Source: Pelecanus crispus
Taxonomy: Eukaryota; Chordata; Aves; Pelecaniformes; Pelecanidae
Direction: 5' to 3'
Length of the DNA: 64,000 bases
Assembly (NCBI RefSeq): GCF_030463565.1
Contig: NC_134646.1
Span: 62,141,710 to 62,205,709 of the forward strand
Shown: piece after piece, positions 1-13,220 of the stretch
Position numbering within the stretch: the stretch's first letter is position 1
How the letters are laid out: every line of letters starts with the position of its first letter
The notes under the pieces: model-generated
Told to the model about the DNA's origin: nothing
Database searches by the model: none
What the model saw: only the letters and a program-made list of their open reading frames with translations
Program-made: the position numbers and the translations under genes

Positions 1-345
1 CTCCACCAGGAGCCATCTCTCTACAGCATCAGCTGTGGCAGTTAACAAGACCCCTAAGCAGTCCAACCCTCCCAGGCATGGGTACTTGGCCTTATTAACC
101 TATAAATGATTGTCTGGAGTCCCTCTGCCCCATGAGTGCACACCTGGCTTTGTTAACATTAGAATGATTTTCCTTTCTTTTCCTTTCTTTGAAACAGTAT
201 GTAAGTGGGGTCTCTGCAACCACTTGGCAGAGAACACGGGCGCAGAGGGGGGAACCCTGCCCAAAGGATCTCTCGCCAGATCACGGCTAACAAAGCTTCT
301 GTCTGGCCTATCTTAAACTATACTTGAGTTATTATGCACTAGGAG
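1..345. other. GC-richer, repeat-like segment of unknown family
   Basis: This stretch is richer in G and C than the AT-rich DNA that follows and contains a purine-rich GC patch around 235-290. It looks like the edge of an older transposable element or LTR that continues to the left of the window. I could not match its ends to any of the LTRs further right, and no convincing coding frame runs through it. Confidence 0.25.
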
Positions 346-1332
346 TCCCGAGGTTATTTCACATTTAATTTAGCAAATTGGGTGGTACATACGTGGATGT
401 TCTACAAGACACAGACTGATTTATTCGAAACCGAGCAGTTGATAGTGTGTATATAGATACCATTAATTTAGTAAAGATCCTGAAATGCAAAGTTGCTCAG
501 ATGTTTGAGCCTTCTACTTGAAGAGGTTTATTATTGCTTTGCAAAAAGTTATATATGTAAGTTTGCATGAAGGGCACAACTTTGCACATAGCTAAAAATA
601 CAAGGTGTTCTTGATACATTATTTATTAGTGCCACTGTGTTGTCTAGAAAAAGCCTAGAAAACCAATCTTTGAGTTTCAAACATTGCCATTTACCCAGCT
701 TTACAAAGCAGCTGGATTCTATGCCTTGTTTCCCTTCCTACCTGGAAAAAATTTGGCTACACTTGCACAGAATGGATAACATGAAAATCATAATTTAGGT
801 TGAGCTTGAGAAAACTACAGGTATGAGAAAAAATGCTTCTAAACAAAATCTAAAACTAGAATATCATTGGGATATAAATGTCACTGGATGAAATAATGTG
901 CTTGCATTTGTTCTTCATTTCTTTGCTGATAAGAAGAATAAAATATTTTAATTCCTGATATCATTAGGGTAACATGCAAAGTGCAAGGTGCAGTTCATAT
1001 TAATTTTTTTTAAATTAATATCGTTGTTGCTGTTTGTGCATTCATATTCATTATCTCAACCTCTTGGTTGAGATAGTGTTTCTTTTATGTATTCCATACA
1101 AATACTCTTTATCTTGGGTAGCAGCTGTGTTAACGTAAGAGGGCGAGAAGAAAGGTGATAGCTCAGAATTATAAACCACAGTGTATGTTAAGGAGAAAGA
1201 AGAAAGCAGAACGAATGAAGTTAAATTTCCCCCTGCTCTGCTAAAATGAGACCATATAGGTAATTAAAATTGCAAGAGTCTAAGATCGTGTATTACCAGT
1301 AACCCTTACAGGTCAGGTTCCCGCATTGCATT
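346..1332. other. Non-coding AT-rich DNA, nothing recognised
   Basis: I see no gene, splice-bounded exon or repeat end here. Frames are short and broken. Confidence 0.6.
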
Positions 1333-2297
1333 ATAGAATCATAGAATCATAGAATCGTTTAGGTCGGAAAAGACCTTTAAGATCATCCAGTCCAACCATT
1401 AACCTAACATTACCAAGTCCACACTAAACCAATCAAGGGTAGACTAGACTAAACCATGTCCCGAAGTGCCACATCTACCCGCTTTTTGAACACTTCCAGG
1501 GATGGGGACTCCACCACCTCTCTGGGCAGCCTGTTCCAATGCTTGACCACCCTTTCCGTGAAGGAATTTTTCCTAATTTCCAACCTAAATCTCCCCTGGC
1601 GCAGCTTAAGCCCATTTCCTCTTGTCCTATCGCTAACTACATGGGAGAAGAGACCAACACCCACCTCACTACAACCTCCTTTCAGGTAGTTGTAGAGAGC
1701 GATAAGGTCTCCCCTCAGCCTCTTCTTCTCCAGGCTAAACAACCCCAGTTCCCTCAGCCGCTCCTCATAAGACCTGTGCTCCAGACCCTTCACCAGTCTT
1801 GATGCCGTTCTCTGAACACGCTCCAGCACCTCAATGTCTTTCTTGTAGTGAGGGGCCCAAAACTGGACACAGCATTCCGGGTGCAGCCTCACCAGCACCG
1901 AGTACAGGGGCACAATCACCTCCCTGCTCCTGCTGGCCACACTATTCCTGATACAAGCCAGGATGCTGTTGGCGTTCTTGGCCACCTGGGCACACTGCTG
2001 GCTCATGTTCAGCTGGCTGTCAACCAACACCCCCAGATCCTTTTCAGCCAGGCAGCTTTCCAGCCACTCCTCCCCAAGCCTGTAGTGTTGCATGGGGTTG
2101 TTGTGCCCGAAGTGCAGGACCCGGCACTTGGCCTTGTTGAATCTCATACAGTTGGCCTTGGCCCATTGATCCAGCCTGTCCAGGTCCCTCTGCAGGGCCA
2201 TCCTACCCTCCAGCAGATCGACACTCCCACCCAGTTTGGTGTCATCTGCAAACTTACTGAGGGTGCACTCAATCCCCTCATCCAGATCATCGATAAA
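1333..2297 (-). mobile_element. CR1 LINE, 5'-truncated, minus strand
   Basis: The left edge is the CR1 3' end: three copies of the ATAGAATC-type octamer (reverse of ATTCTATG) followed by the usual CR1 3' untranslated sequence. Reading leftwards on the minus strand, the element carries the C-terminal part of the CR1 reverse transcriptase and breaks off at about 2297, a typical 5' truncation. Sequence and protein match the other CR1 copies at 11858-13220 and 14257-14966. No target-site duplication is evident, as is usual for CR1. Confidence 0.93.
1449..2201 (-). pseudogene. CR1 ORF2 fragment: C-terminal reverse transcriptase
   Basis: An open frame of 250 codons reads as the region after the CR1 reverse transcriptase catalytic core: the thumb and conserved tail with motifs such as [19 protein letters not shown] and [15 protein letters not shown]. 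The catalytic part and the upstream endonuclease are missing because the insertion is truncated, so this cannot make an active enzyme. The tail is nearly complete and ends just before the CR1 3' untranslated region, which suggests a fairly young copy. Confidence 0.88.
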
Positions 2298-5200
2298 TTA
2301 ACTTATAAATTATTTTGCTCTTATCCTCTTGTATGCAAAAACTTGCTTTTCCAGCAAATTCATTGCTTCTGTGATTCCTAGGAGAAGGAATTACCATTAG
2401 ATGGTACCTTAGATGATTTTCCATTATTATCTGACCCTCTGCTATCTTATCACTGTCTTCTATTACTGTTACAGGTTCTGTCAGTTCATGGCTTTGGACC
2501 AGAGTGTCATTTGGAGATCAAACATTTTGCTAGGGAGCTGTGCCAGTGAAGAGTAATGATCAAAGATACACAGTAAACAAACCAAATTGCTCAGCGTCTG
2601 TGTGGTTAAACTGACTGAGTGCCAAAATGAGAGCTTGGACAAAGGAGCTCCAGCTAGTAGCCTAGTGGATAAGTCACTCTTAACTTCAAATCCATGATCT
2701 GAAGTCTGTATTCCAAGGACAGTTTCTACATCTCATCTAAATATTGCTTACTGTAAAAAGCATAAATAACTTGTACTCAATTACCTATCTTGCAGTTACT
2801 CATATTATTCACTAGAAATAATTGGTCATCAGTTTGTAAAGATTTTCTTCTTTGCAAAGAGACCAGAAAATCTAAGACCTAAAAGACCAAATGCCAAAGT
2901 GAAATAATTTCTGTGAGTCTGGGAATTTGGGGTTTTGGGTGTGAGTGCTGGGGGATGTAACCCCAGTAATCGGTTGGTATCTGAGACTTGGATGTGAAAT
3001 GTAGGACATCAAAGTTTATGTATGAATTCAGTAGTCATAAAAACCAGCAGACTGTACGGAGTCTGAATTTCTGCACAGCTTTTAATAGAAGCTACAGGAC
3101 AAATCTTCAGCTCTTATGAATCAGCCATGCTTATTTTGGAATGAAATGATGCCAAAGCTACAAGAAAAGGGTTTATTTGGTCTTGCTTTTGAGGTTCTAC
3201 AAGCTCCTCTGAGTTCAATAACGTCATGTGAATACCTATGAACAAGGTGACTGAGGTGATCAGCTGGCCAAAAAGGGTACCAGATGAAAAATTATTGAGT
3301 GCAATTAGTTTATCAGATCAACCAAAGCTGAAAAATGTCCATAGTCTCAACAAGATTAGGGGACCAAACCCATGTTCTAAGCTGGACAGGAGCCTTGAAG
3401 TAGAAGCACCACTAGTAATAGGATGCTCAGCTGGAAATGAAATAGTGGGGGAGGAGTCTGAATCTTTCTAGGCTAATGAGAGATTTGAGGACTCTTTATA
3501 TTAAGTTATGAAGATGCAGAATTTCAGGATTTAAGATGCAAATTGCACTACTTCTTGACCATCTGTGGAAAAAAGATGTTTTTTTTCTGTTGCCTCTAGA
3601 AGGAGGCAGATGGAAATATTACCTTCAGGAGTGAAGCAGAAGATGAGCAGAAATATTTATCATTAAAACATGAAAACTTCACAAGTTTAAATTTACTGAT
3701 GGCAGAACCACAACATAAGCAAGCAAGATAGCAGTCAAATTCAAAGATACTATGAGTTACAAATGAACATCTGAGTGTTGCTGTTGACTTCACTGAATGC
3801 AACAGACACAGTTAATGGGGCTTGAAATGGAACAAGTGGCATTATACTCCTCTTTGTGTTCTTCTCATTGCTGCTATTTCATTCACTTACCACTGAATGC
3901 CACATTACACAATATAAGTGCATATTTTACATTATGAATACATTATCAGTGCATTTAGTCTCATAATACTATGGTGAAATGTTTTCTGTATTCAAACATA
4001 CAAAAGAATTTTGGGATGATATAAAGTATCATCCTAATAGTTTTTAAAAGATGAGGTAGGAGGCTGGAAAAATCTCTTGCTTGCTTTTTAGGATTAAATA
4101 GATATAATTTAGCCCATAATATATATTTTTACCTATTTTATATTTTACAAGGTAGAGTTTCCTGTCTGCATATTCATATACTCTATTCTTACAATAGCTT
4201 TTTACTGTATTTCAAAAGAACATTTTCTTACCTTGTGATATGAAATGTTTTTTGCAATACAAATACCTGGATGCCTCTCAAATGCTTTAAGAGATTCACT
4301 AACTGTGAAAGTCTTGTCTTTCCTTTTAAAGCTCATGTTTATTTTTTCATGCTGCCTACATAAGATTAAGTGCATATATGTCTGCCTTTGTAGAATTTAA
4401 TAGAGTGACATCAGCATTTACATTTTATAATTTTATTTTTAGTATACACTAAAATTCTTTCTACATTTGACGGAATCAACAGATTTGTTATACAAAACTG
4501 TGTCCCAGTTTGCTCATAACCAGGAATCTGCCTCTATGCTGTGAGACTCAACAAGCCTGACAGGAAGGCACCTGCTACCATCCTAATTTCAAGAAAAGTG
4601 TTCATCCTGTTAGAACCTATTCTAAAATAAGAATTACTGTGAAAAGAAGACTCATGAAAAATCGCTCTCAAGTCTTTCCAATTTATGCATTTTTCAATCA
4701 ACTGATCGCTGTTTGCAGTGTTTACATGCCAGTACAATAACTTTTAGAAGTGCATTATTTCAGCAGCGCCAATAAAGCCACAGACTAGTGTGTAAAACTC
4801 TGTGTAAATCATTTGTTGGACAAGCAAGAAAAGATCTTGAGGCTGAATTCATCATTTAGTTGGAAGTGTTTATGTCCTACAGATAAGCAATCATTATAGT
4901 TTAGTGGATAATATTTTATATTTGCAACACTTTGAAAACCTATTTGATACTTCCTGCAAGAAACAAATTATGGGAGGGGATGAGGATCTAAGTTTACTTT
5001 TGAAGGGAAAAAGGTAGCCATAGTGGCTAAGTTGTCTTGGTATAGATTTAACCGTTATGCCTCCTTCTGTATGCTTCCCTGTGTAGGGTCTGTATAGCTT
5101 GTGTGCCTCAGTATAAGAGAACCTTATCCTTACAGTGGGGAACTGAATATGAGTTACTGTTCTGTACGTTAGAAATGCTGGCATGCTTTGACTGTGCTAA

Positions 5201-7504
5201 CATGGATTCATTGGAGTTGTAACCGCAGTTTCAAGAATTATTAAAGAACAAATGCAGCTAAATTCAGGAATGGTTTTTAAAGAGACTATTTTAATTTACA
5301 GGTATTACAGTGAAAAAAAAAAAATTACTCTGTCCTTCATCCCTGAAGCACGACAAAGCCTGACTAATTTCTGTGCATGAAGGGAGGAAGAGAAGCGGCG
5401 AACAATAGTATTGGGTTGCTATTTAGACAAAGTAGTAGAGGAGTAACTGTGAACCATCAGCCTGTACTTGGCTTCTATCTAATTCCACTGTTTGACAGGA
5501 GTACAGATGCAGAGAGCTTTATTGGATGGAAACATTTTCTTGAAAAGGTAATGAGCCACTATGGACTCCTTTTAATCTTTGATGGCAATAGCATGGATAG
5601 AACTTGTTCTAAGAAAGGAAAAATTATAGACTTAATCAACATTAAAAGTAAGTGTTAAAGAGGGCTGGCATGAGTTCATCCTTTGAAGGACAAAAGACTG
5701 CCCTAAAGTATAGCTCCCAGTGTCCGTAGCAAATCATGGTTTATAAATGTCTCAGATAATGGATATGGTGTTCACTGCAAGTCTTAGCTGCCAGTCTTCC
5801 AGCTGACAATGTGACTGTATACTTGGGCCTAAAAAGTCATTTATTGGATATTTTATTGACAGATTATTTTTACATATCTAGTAAATCAAAACTTAGCTCT
5901 GAAGTTTTGAACTATTATATCTGAACCTGGTGACACACCCTAAGTAATAATAAAACTTCTTAAATACAGTCTTTCCTACCCTGTCCTTTGTAATTGTTAA
6001 GCAAAGACACGCGTGCTTATTGTTTGTTCTTAAATATCCAGATCAAATCCTTCAGCCCTTTAACGGTTTTCCTCTTTTTCCTGAATGTCGTCCACAATTT
6101 AGAGTTAGTGAGATTCCTGCTCCCTTTTTCCCAAACATACACACTTGATGTAAAGCTATGCAAAACTTCAGTGTTCAAATACAGGCTGTCCTTTGTCCAC
6201 ACTTGAAAGAACTGAAGTTGGTGTGTATTTTGTGATCCAATATCCTTCCAAGATGTTCTGATTTTACTTTGTTTGCTATCAAAAGTTAAACATGGCAATC
6301 TGAATGATATAGTCCTATTCATGTTTGCGCTTAGTAAACTATACAGAAACAAATTAATCCAAAATCTTTCATGATTTTTTTTTATACAATAGCAGTTTCC
6401 ACTGCCACCTGTTGAGAGAGGAGTTGTTGCTTTTTTTTTTTTTTTCCTTTCATTTAAAAGAAAAAGGATTCATTGGACATTTCTATTCACAAATTGTAAT
6501 AATTTCATTGCTGCTTGGTACCTTAATGCCTAGTGGGTTCATAGTTCTAGAATTACACATTATGTGTCATCTTTGAAGGTAAGAGAACCTAATTTTGCCA
6601 ACATGTGAAAACAAAGATTCCTTACTTAACACTGAATGTAATTTTGTTTTAATACTTTAACAGTTGACACTGATAAAATACTGCATGGAAAATCTACCTA
6701 TTTTGTCTGTGTTTTCTCCATAATATTTTTTCAAAGAGCAGATAATTAAGGGAAAAAGAAAAAGCTTTTATCCAATCAATTTAATTTCACCTATCTTTTA
6801 TATAGGTATATTAGATAACCAGAAGAATCTCTTTCTGGAGTCAGTGGATAGAACTCAGTGGTCCCAAAGAACAATTAACCATCTTCCAAACATCATTGTT
6901 GTAAATCTCCTGAGTGTGCCTGGCTCTTTCCATTGATTTTAGAGTATGCAGATGTTGAATTTAGACTAGATATGTAACTTTCAGAGAGTTTGATTCTGAG
7001 AGATAAATCTAATCCTCAGCCTAATAAATGGAATCCCCTACAGGCGACCAAACTGGTACAAAAAAATCTATTTTAACAATATAATTGAGACTGGCAGAAA
7101 TTGTACAATGAGACAATTTACAAAATAAAAAAAATGTTTACAGGTATGGTGTGACCACAACCATTTAACTCAGTCCTTCTGTCTCTCCTCCCATCCTTCT
7201 CCCTTCCCTACCTCCATGGAGAAGAAAATCTTTTTTTTTGCAGAAGGAAAGCCCTATGGGGTAGAACAAAATAAATGCAAACAGGTGTTTTTGCCAAATG
7301 CTATTGCCAAACACAGAGGTTCTCAGAGCAAAGGTGATCATTGCAACCGGTAATGCACAGGCAAAAGAAAACACACACTAGGCTTGAGTACGTACAGACA
7401 CAATCTGGTGTTCTAGTTGCCCATCATATTTGTTTTCCTATCCACATGCATAGTAGACTCATGAGAGTGTAGCATTCAAAAATTCATTTTTATCTATTAC
7501 TCTC
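2298..7504. other. Gene-poor AT-rich DNA
   Basis: I found no exon with splice borders, RNA gene or recognisable mobile element. There are a few A/T homopolymer runs, the longest being 15 Ts at 6431-6445. The open frames present (for example 3238-3471 plus and 6017-6352 minus) show no motif or composition that suggests coding. Confidence 0.55.
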
Positions 7505-8066
7505 TGTCGTGGTTTAGCCCCAGCCAGCAACTGAGCACCATGCAGCTGCTCGCTCACTCCCCCTGCCCTGGTGGGATGGGGGAGAGAATCGGAGGAGTAA
7601 GAGGGAGAAACACTCCTGGGTTGAGATAAGAACAGTTTAATAATTGAAATAAAATAAAGTAAAATAATAATAACAACAACAACATAATAATAGTAATAAT
7701 AATATACAAAGCAAGTGATGCACAATGCAATTGCTCACCACCCGCCGACCAATACCCAGACAGTTCCCGAGCAGCGATCACTGCCCCACAGCCAACCCCC
7801 CCAGTTTATATACTGAGCATGACGTCATATGGTATGGAATAGCCCTTTGGGCAGTTTGGATCAACTATTCTGGCTGTGCCCCCTCCCAGCTTCTTGTGCA
7901 CCTGGCACAGCATGGGAAGCTGAAAAGTCCTTGGCTAGCATAAGCAATACTGAGCATCAACTGAAACATCAGTGTGTTATCAACATTCTTCTACTAAATC
8001 CAAAACACAGCACTATGCCTGCTACTAGGAAGAAAATTAACTCTTATCCCAGCTGAAAGCAGGACA
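7505..8066 (-). mobile_element. Solo LTR, ERV-L-like avian family, minus strand
   Basis: The element starts TGTCGTGG and ends GGACA on the plus strand, giving TG...CA ends. It matches the LTRs at 29324-29885, 59961-60527 and 63820-64000 over its length. Direction is set by the promoter: on the minus strand a CRE-like TGACGTCA (7820-7827) lies just upstream of a TATATAA box, and an ATTAAA lies further downstream. The flanking five bases are CTCTC on the left and CTATC on the right, a target-site duplication with one mismatch. No internal viral sequence is attached, so this is a solo LTR. Confidence 0.9.
7820..7827 (-). promoter_or_regulatory. CRE-like site beside the LTR TATA box
   Basis: A palindromic TGACGTCA, the full CREB/ATF consensus, sits a few bases upstream of the LTR TATATAA. 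The same pair is kept in the LTRs at 29324-29885 and 59961-60527. Binding is inferred from the sequence only. Confidence 0.6.
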
Positions 8067-11000
8067 CTATCTCATGGTAGATTAGATGTAACTACCTTCA
8101 GGTAACAATATTTTTTCTCTTTAAATAGGAATTATTTTTCCAGAGGCTCTTCTGATGTCTTTATCGTTATTCTGTATGAATTCCTCATAAACAGCAGCAA
8201 GTTTATGCTCATAATATCTCTGTGAAATGCAAATAAAAATGTTGTTAGCAGGAGCAGATGTTGAAAAAGTCTAATTGGCATTAATACAGAGACTTCTATG
8301 TATATCAAGGGGATGGTGAACCTGGTAGCCCTTATCAAGTAGGCACTTGCAATTGCACGCTGAAGTCCCATTGACTGCAGTGGTATTTGAGAATATACTT
8401 GTACATGTATATAAGCACTGTGCTGAATGCAGATGCCTGTCACAGAGAATTGGAGAAGATGTAAGATTCCTGAATGAATATCTCAGTCACAGAGTTGTTC
8501 CTCTGAACTCTCTGTCTGTTAGCTCTCTAATACAAAGTTTAGGATTAAAAATACCAAAATTCCGCTAACCCAGGAAGTACTCTGTATGCTGGCAGATATG
8601 TTTTATCTGGCTAAAAGTGTGAGTTCATCAGTTGCTACTGCCATTACTTGTAGTCTGAATTTATATTAATCATTCACTATGTAATGAAAAAACCCAGCAA
8701 AACATTTCTACCTTTTCAGTCAATGTGTGATGTGAAAAAATAACCTTTTCTATTAATTCAAATCAATTTTGCTGAATGGAAAACTTTTATTTACATGTTC
8801 CCTTAAAAGACCTTAATCTCTGGTTTGCAACTGAGTCCCATGTTCAGTTGTGAGGACAGGGAGAAGGGGGATAATTGAGCTTCTAAGCCCTAAGGAGACA
8901 TCAGTGTGATGTGTTGACCTATTTTTAAAATATATCAGCTATTGGAAATGAAATCACTGTATGACAGTTTTCACATGTGGGCCCCCTTATATGAGTCATG
9001 GGGGATGCACAGATGTGGACAATAACATGAGAGATGGGGAAAAGGACAGGGTATCTCCACCCCCAGTGGCCTGCAGTCACAAAATCAAGGTCTGTGGCTT
9101 TTGGAATTTTCAAACCATGAGTGTGGTAGGAGACATTTGGTCCAAGAACCAGACTGCATCTATTCCAAAATAAAATGCAAACGTCAGGAACTTCAGCATA
9201 CACTGTTTTAATACACGAATTTGCCCTTTTTGCATTGATTGGTAATGTATAACATTAACAATGTATGCTGAAGCCTACAGGAACACAGCGCATATGTATT
9301 GGGGGAAAATTAAAAGGTTGTGTCCTTTTAAAGACAGAGTTTCACACAGTGCAGTCTGAGACTTACTAGCAGTTTCTCATGAGCAGCACTGCCATACAAA
9401 CCATCATGCTTTTAAAAAAAGGTCTTCCTGTGCACTAAATTCTTAACTCTTCTATTAAACAGCAGAGAAATAACAGTATCAGAATAAGAGCAGTTATTTT
9501 TCTTCTAGAAGGCATAGCTTTATCAATTAGAAATAGTTGTTTTGTCAGCCAAATTTCAAGCCTGGGTACTACTCTATGAATTAGCTGCCTGCTGTCTGAG
9601 GCTATGTATCGCTGTGCAAAGATGCGTATTGCTAAATGACCTTTGTGGGTACATTTAGAAGATCACTCAAGGAAAAACTGTCAGTTTCATTTAATTTCCC
9701 CAAAGTCTTTGGCAGTGCATTTAAGGATCTCAGTCACCCTGGAGTGTTACCCAAGGTGCACGAATAGTTAAGGAGAGCTTATAATTGAATATTTTGAAGT
9801 AGCTGTTTAAAAAAAATGCTAAAATGCATTGATGACATGATTAACAAAACAAACTTGACTAGTTTCCCCTTTCACAGTCCCTGTTGCCTCTTTTTGTTTG
9901 AGAGTTGTTCCTTGACTTGCTTTACTTGAAACTATGCACTATTAATGCATAACTATTTTGATAGGTACTGTTTAGTCTGCATTTTCCCTCAGAGACATCA
10001 GACAAATTTTGGGGAAATTTTTTATTAAGTGGTACCTCCTGAAACAAATTGATGGTGGGATTTTTTTTAAAGCTAAATGTTCTATTGTAATGAACTGGGT
10101 TTACTTCTATATATGTGAAAATACAATCCTTTCTGGTTTAGAAAAGAGAAAGTCACAGCAAATGTTTTCATAACTAATTGAACTTCATTTACCAGGTAGA
10201 AATGCACTGCAGCAGTGATATTTACCACATCAGTGATTACAAGGCAATTATGAAATCACACCAGCTTATTAAAATTGATGAGAACTGTTATACCTATACA
10301 TGATTTGTTAAAAGTATCACTGTAACTGATAATTTTACAAAGTTTGCAGTGAGAAAATTAACAAGTTATGCTTATAGTAACACCAGGGACATTTAAATTC
10401 TTCAAAATATTTCCTGCTTGCATTTTTTTTGAGTGAGAAATTGCAGGAAAGAACTTACGATTAAACTGGGTTTTTTTCCAAGTTGTAGTAACAGCACCAC
10501 TTAAGATCAAAACCTTCCCTGAAAATAGTTCTGCAATTTCAAGTTTTAAAGTATGCATTTATTTAGAGAGGTTTCCTTAAGAAATTACTTAGGCTCTTCA
10601 ATGAACTTAAATAAACTAAAATTATTTTTTACTTCAGGTATGGTTTATTTAAGGTCTATTAAAGAGCAAAAATATTAGCAGTATTACCTAGCCAATATCC
10701 AATGTGCTATAGTTAAATTCTGAGTAATTTTAATTATTCAAATTTTTTATATGACAGCTACTGTACAAATTTAAATAACTAGCAAATTGAAGGAAATTGT
10801 AGTTTCCTCCTAAAATTTCAAAAGCAGAAAGAGCAGCTAAACTAAATAGATTGTTCTTTGTGAGATGTCTGCTCAGACCTAATATGTAGCTAATTCAATT
10901 TTCATACCATATTAAATAAATTAACTAGAGAAATTAACACGGAAATTTCAGGAAAAAAATCAGGGAATGATGCTCTCTAATAGTTTCCTTCTAAACTTAC

Positions 11001-11857
11001 TGTTAAATTTGTTATTCATTCAAGAATTATAAAAGTGACACCACGTGGTTATATAGAATATTGCTCCAGTATTCACAAATCATTGAAAGGGTGTTTTAAA
11101 CTGCCTTTTCTGTATATACAAACAGAATAATGTTATAATTGAATCACAGATTTGGCCAGTAATCTTTATCTCTGAAAGGTACTAATTATACATCATGTTA
11201 ATACTAGTTTAGATTCAAAGGCTCTTAATTTAAAAAAAATTAAGCAATCTTCACTTTTTCTTTTTTTTTTATAACCTTGCTGTCAGGCTTCTGTAATAAT
11301 TTTTCATCTTTACAGTACTAAGTGGATTTAAACACTGCTCCTCCGGTTCAGCTGAATGTTACACTTGCTCCTGATTTAGATGAACACAGAAAGCACAAAA
11401 AACCTGAGAATCAGATTAATTGCACCTTCTCTATATAGATACAGTGTGCACAAATATGCCCCTCAAAGACAATACAGAGCACAGATCATGTTACTACGTC
11501 TGCAACATACCCAAGGGCTATGCGGTGGTATCTGTGTGCCTGCCACCTTCCTTTTCTGTCTATGTGCAGGCTAAAAGGATAGTTCAGTGGTCTTAAATGA
11601 TGTTGGGAAAAGGGGTGGCCAAACAATAGTTTTTTCCTAGCAGCTTGATCATTACAGTTGCACAGTGCTGAGCCTGAACTGCTGAGGTGTCTAACCCTGA
11701 TATGCCTGGGCAGGAATGATCATGTAAGTTTGATGTAAAGTTTTTCTTATTCCCTTCAGTCTTAGCAGTGTACTTAAATGATATGTTGAGATCATATTTA
11801 CCATTGGATGTATGTTCACTGCCCTGCATAAGTTCTAAGAGGTAAGAACTAAGCAGC
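8067..11857. other. Gene-poor AT-rich DNA
   Basis: Nothing recognisable as an exon, RNA gene or transposable element. Composition is AT-rich with short A and T runs. Open frames are short and overlap on both strands, as expected by chance. Confidence 0.55.
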
Positions 11858-13220
11858 ATATTCCAGTCTGACCTTGGTGCTGGGGAAAGTTACAGAGCAG
11901 GTCATCTTGAGTGCCATCATGCAACACGTACAGAACAACCAGGTGATAAGGTCCAGTCAGCATGGGTTTATGAAAGGCAGGTCCTGCCTGACTAACCTGA
12001 TGTCCTTCTATGACAAGGTGACCCACTCAGTGGATGAGGGAAAGGCAATGGATGTTGTCTGTCTAGACTTTAGTAAAGCCTTTGACACTGTCTCCGATAG
12101 CATTCTCCTGGAGAAACTGGCTGCTCATGGCTTGGATGGGCGTAGTCTTTGCTGGATAAAAAGCTGGCCGGATGGCCGGGCCCAAAGAGTTGTGGAGAAT
12201 GGAATTAAATCCAGTTGGCAGCTGGTCTCAAGTGATGTTCCCCAGGGATCAGTATTGGGGCCAGTTCTGTTTAATATCTTTATCAATGATCTGGATGAGG
12301 GGATTGAGTGCATTCTCAATAAGTTTGCAGATGACACCAAGTTGGGTGGAAGTGTTGATCTCCTTGAAGGTAGGAAGGCTGTACAGAGGGATCTGGACAG
12401 GCTGGATCAATGGGCCAAGGCCAACTGTATGAGATTCAACAAGGCCAAGTGCCGGGTCCTGCACTTCGGGCACAACAACCCCATGCAACACTACAGGCTT
12501 GGGGAAGAGTGGCTGGAAAGCTGCCTGGCCGAAAAGGACTTGGGGATATTGGTTGACAGCCAGCTGAATATGAGCCAGCAGTGTGCCCAGGTGGCCAAGA
12601 ACGCCAACAGCATCCTGGCTTGTACCAGGAATAGTGTGGCCAGCGGGAGCAGGGAGGTGATTGTGCCCCTGTACTTGGCACTGGTGAGGCCGCACCTCGA
12701 ATACTGTGTCCAGTTTTGGGCCCCTCAATACAAGAAGGACATTGAGGTGCTGGAGCGTGTTCAGAGAAGGGCAACGAAGCTGGCGAAGGGTCTGGAGCAC
12801 AGGTCTTATGAGGAGTGGCTGAGGGAACTGGGGTTGTTTAGCCTGGAGAAGAAGAGGCTGAGGGGAGACCTTATTGTTCTCTACACCTACCTGAAAGGAG
12901 GTTGTAGGGAGGTGGGTGTTGGTCTCTTCTCCTAAGTAACAAGTGATAGGATGAGAGGAAATGGCCTTAAGTTGTGTCAAGGGAAGGTTTAGATCAGGTA
13001 TTAGGAAAAATTTCTTCACAGAAAGGGATGTCAAGCACTGGAACAGGCTGCTCAGGGAAGTCATTGAGTCCCTATCCCTGAAGGGTATTTCAAAGACATG
13101 TAGATGTGGGTCTTAGGGATGGTTTAGTGGTAGACTTGGCAGTGCTAGGTTAACGATTGGACCTGATGATGTTAAAGGTCTTTTCCAACCTAAACAATTC
13201 TATGATTCTATGATTCTATG
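11858..13220 (+). mobile_element. CR1 LINE, 5'-truncated, plus strand
   Basis: This is the longest CR1 copy in the window. It enters inside the reverse transcriptase region, runs through the 3' untranslated sequence and ends with repeated ATTCTATG octamers at 13195-13220. The 3' half is more diverged than in the copies at 1333-2297 and 14257-14966: the reading frame closes at 12935, where those copies remain open. Confidence 0.94.
11874..12935 (+). pseudogene. CR1 ORF2 fragment with reverse transcriptase core
   Basis: A 353-codon open frame covers the CR1 reverse transcriptase from the early palm to near the C-terminus. Visible motifs are SSQHGF (residues 27-32), CLDFSKAFD (about 63-71, catalytic Asp), PQGSVLGP (about 123-130) and FADD (about 152-155), the LINE form of the YXDD active-site box. 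The apurinic endonuclease, the N-terminal part of the enzyme and ORF1 are absent. A premature stop truncates the tail compared with the neighbouring copies. All catalytic motifs are kept, but without the endonuclease half it is a dead fragment. Confidence 0.9.

Noticed and set aside
12249..13064. 271-codon minus-strand open frame
   Set aside because: It lies antisense to the CR1 reverse transcriptase frame and mirrors its codon pattern. The same mirror frame appears at the other CR1 copies (for example 1848-2381 plus), so it is a shadow.
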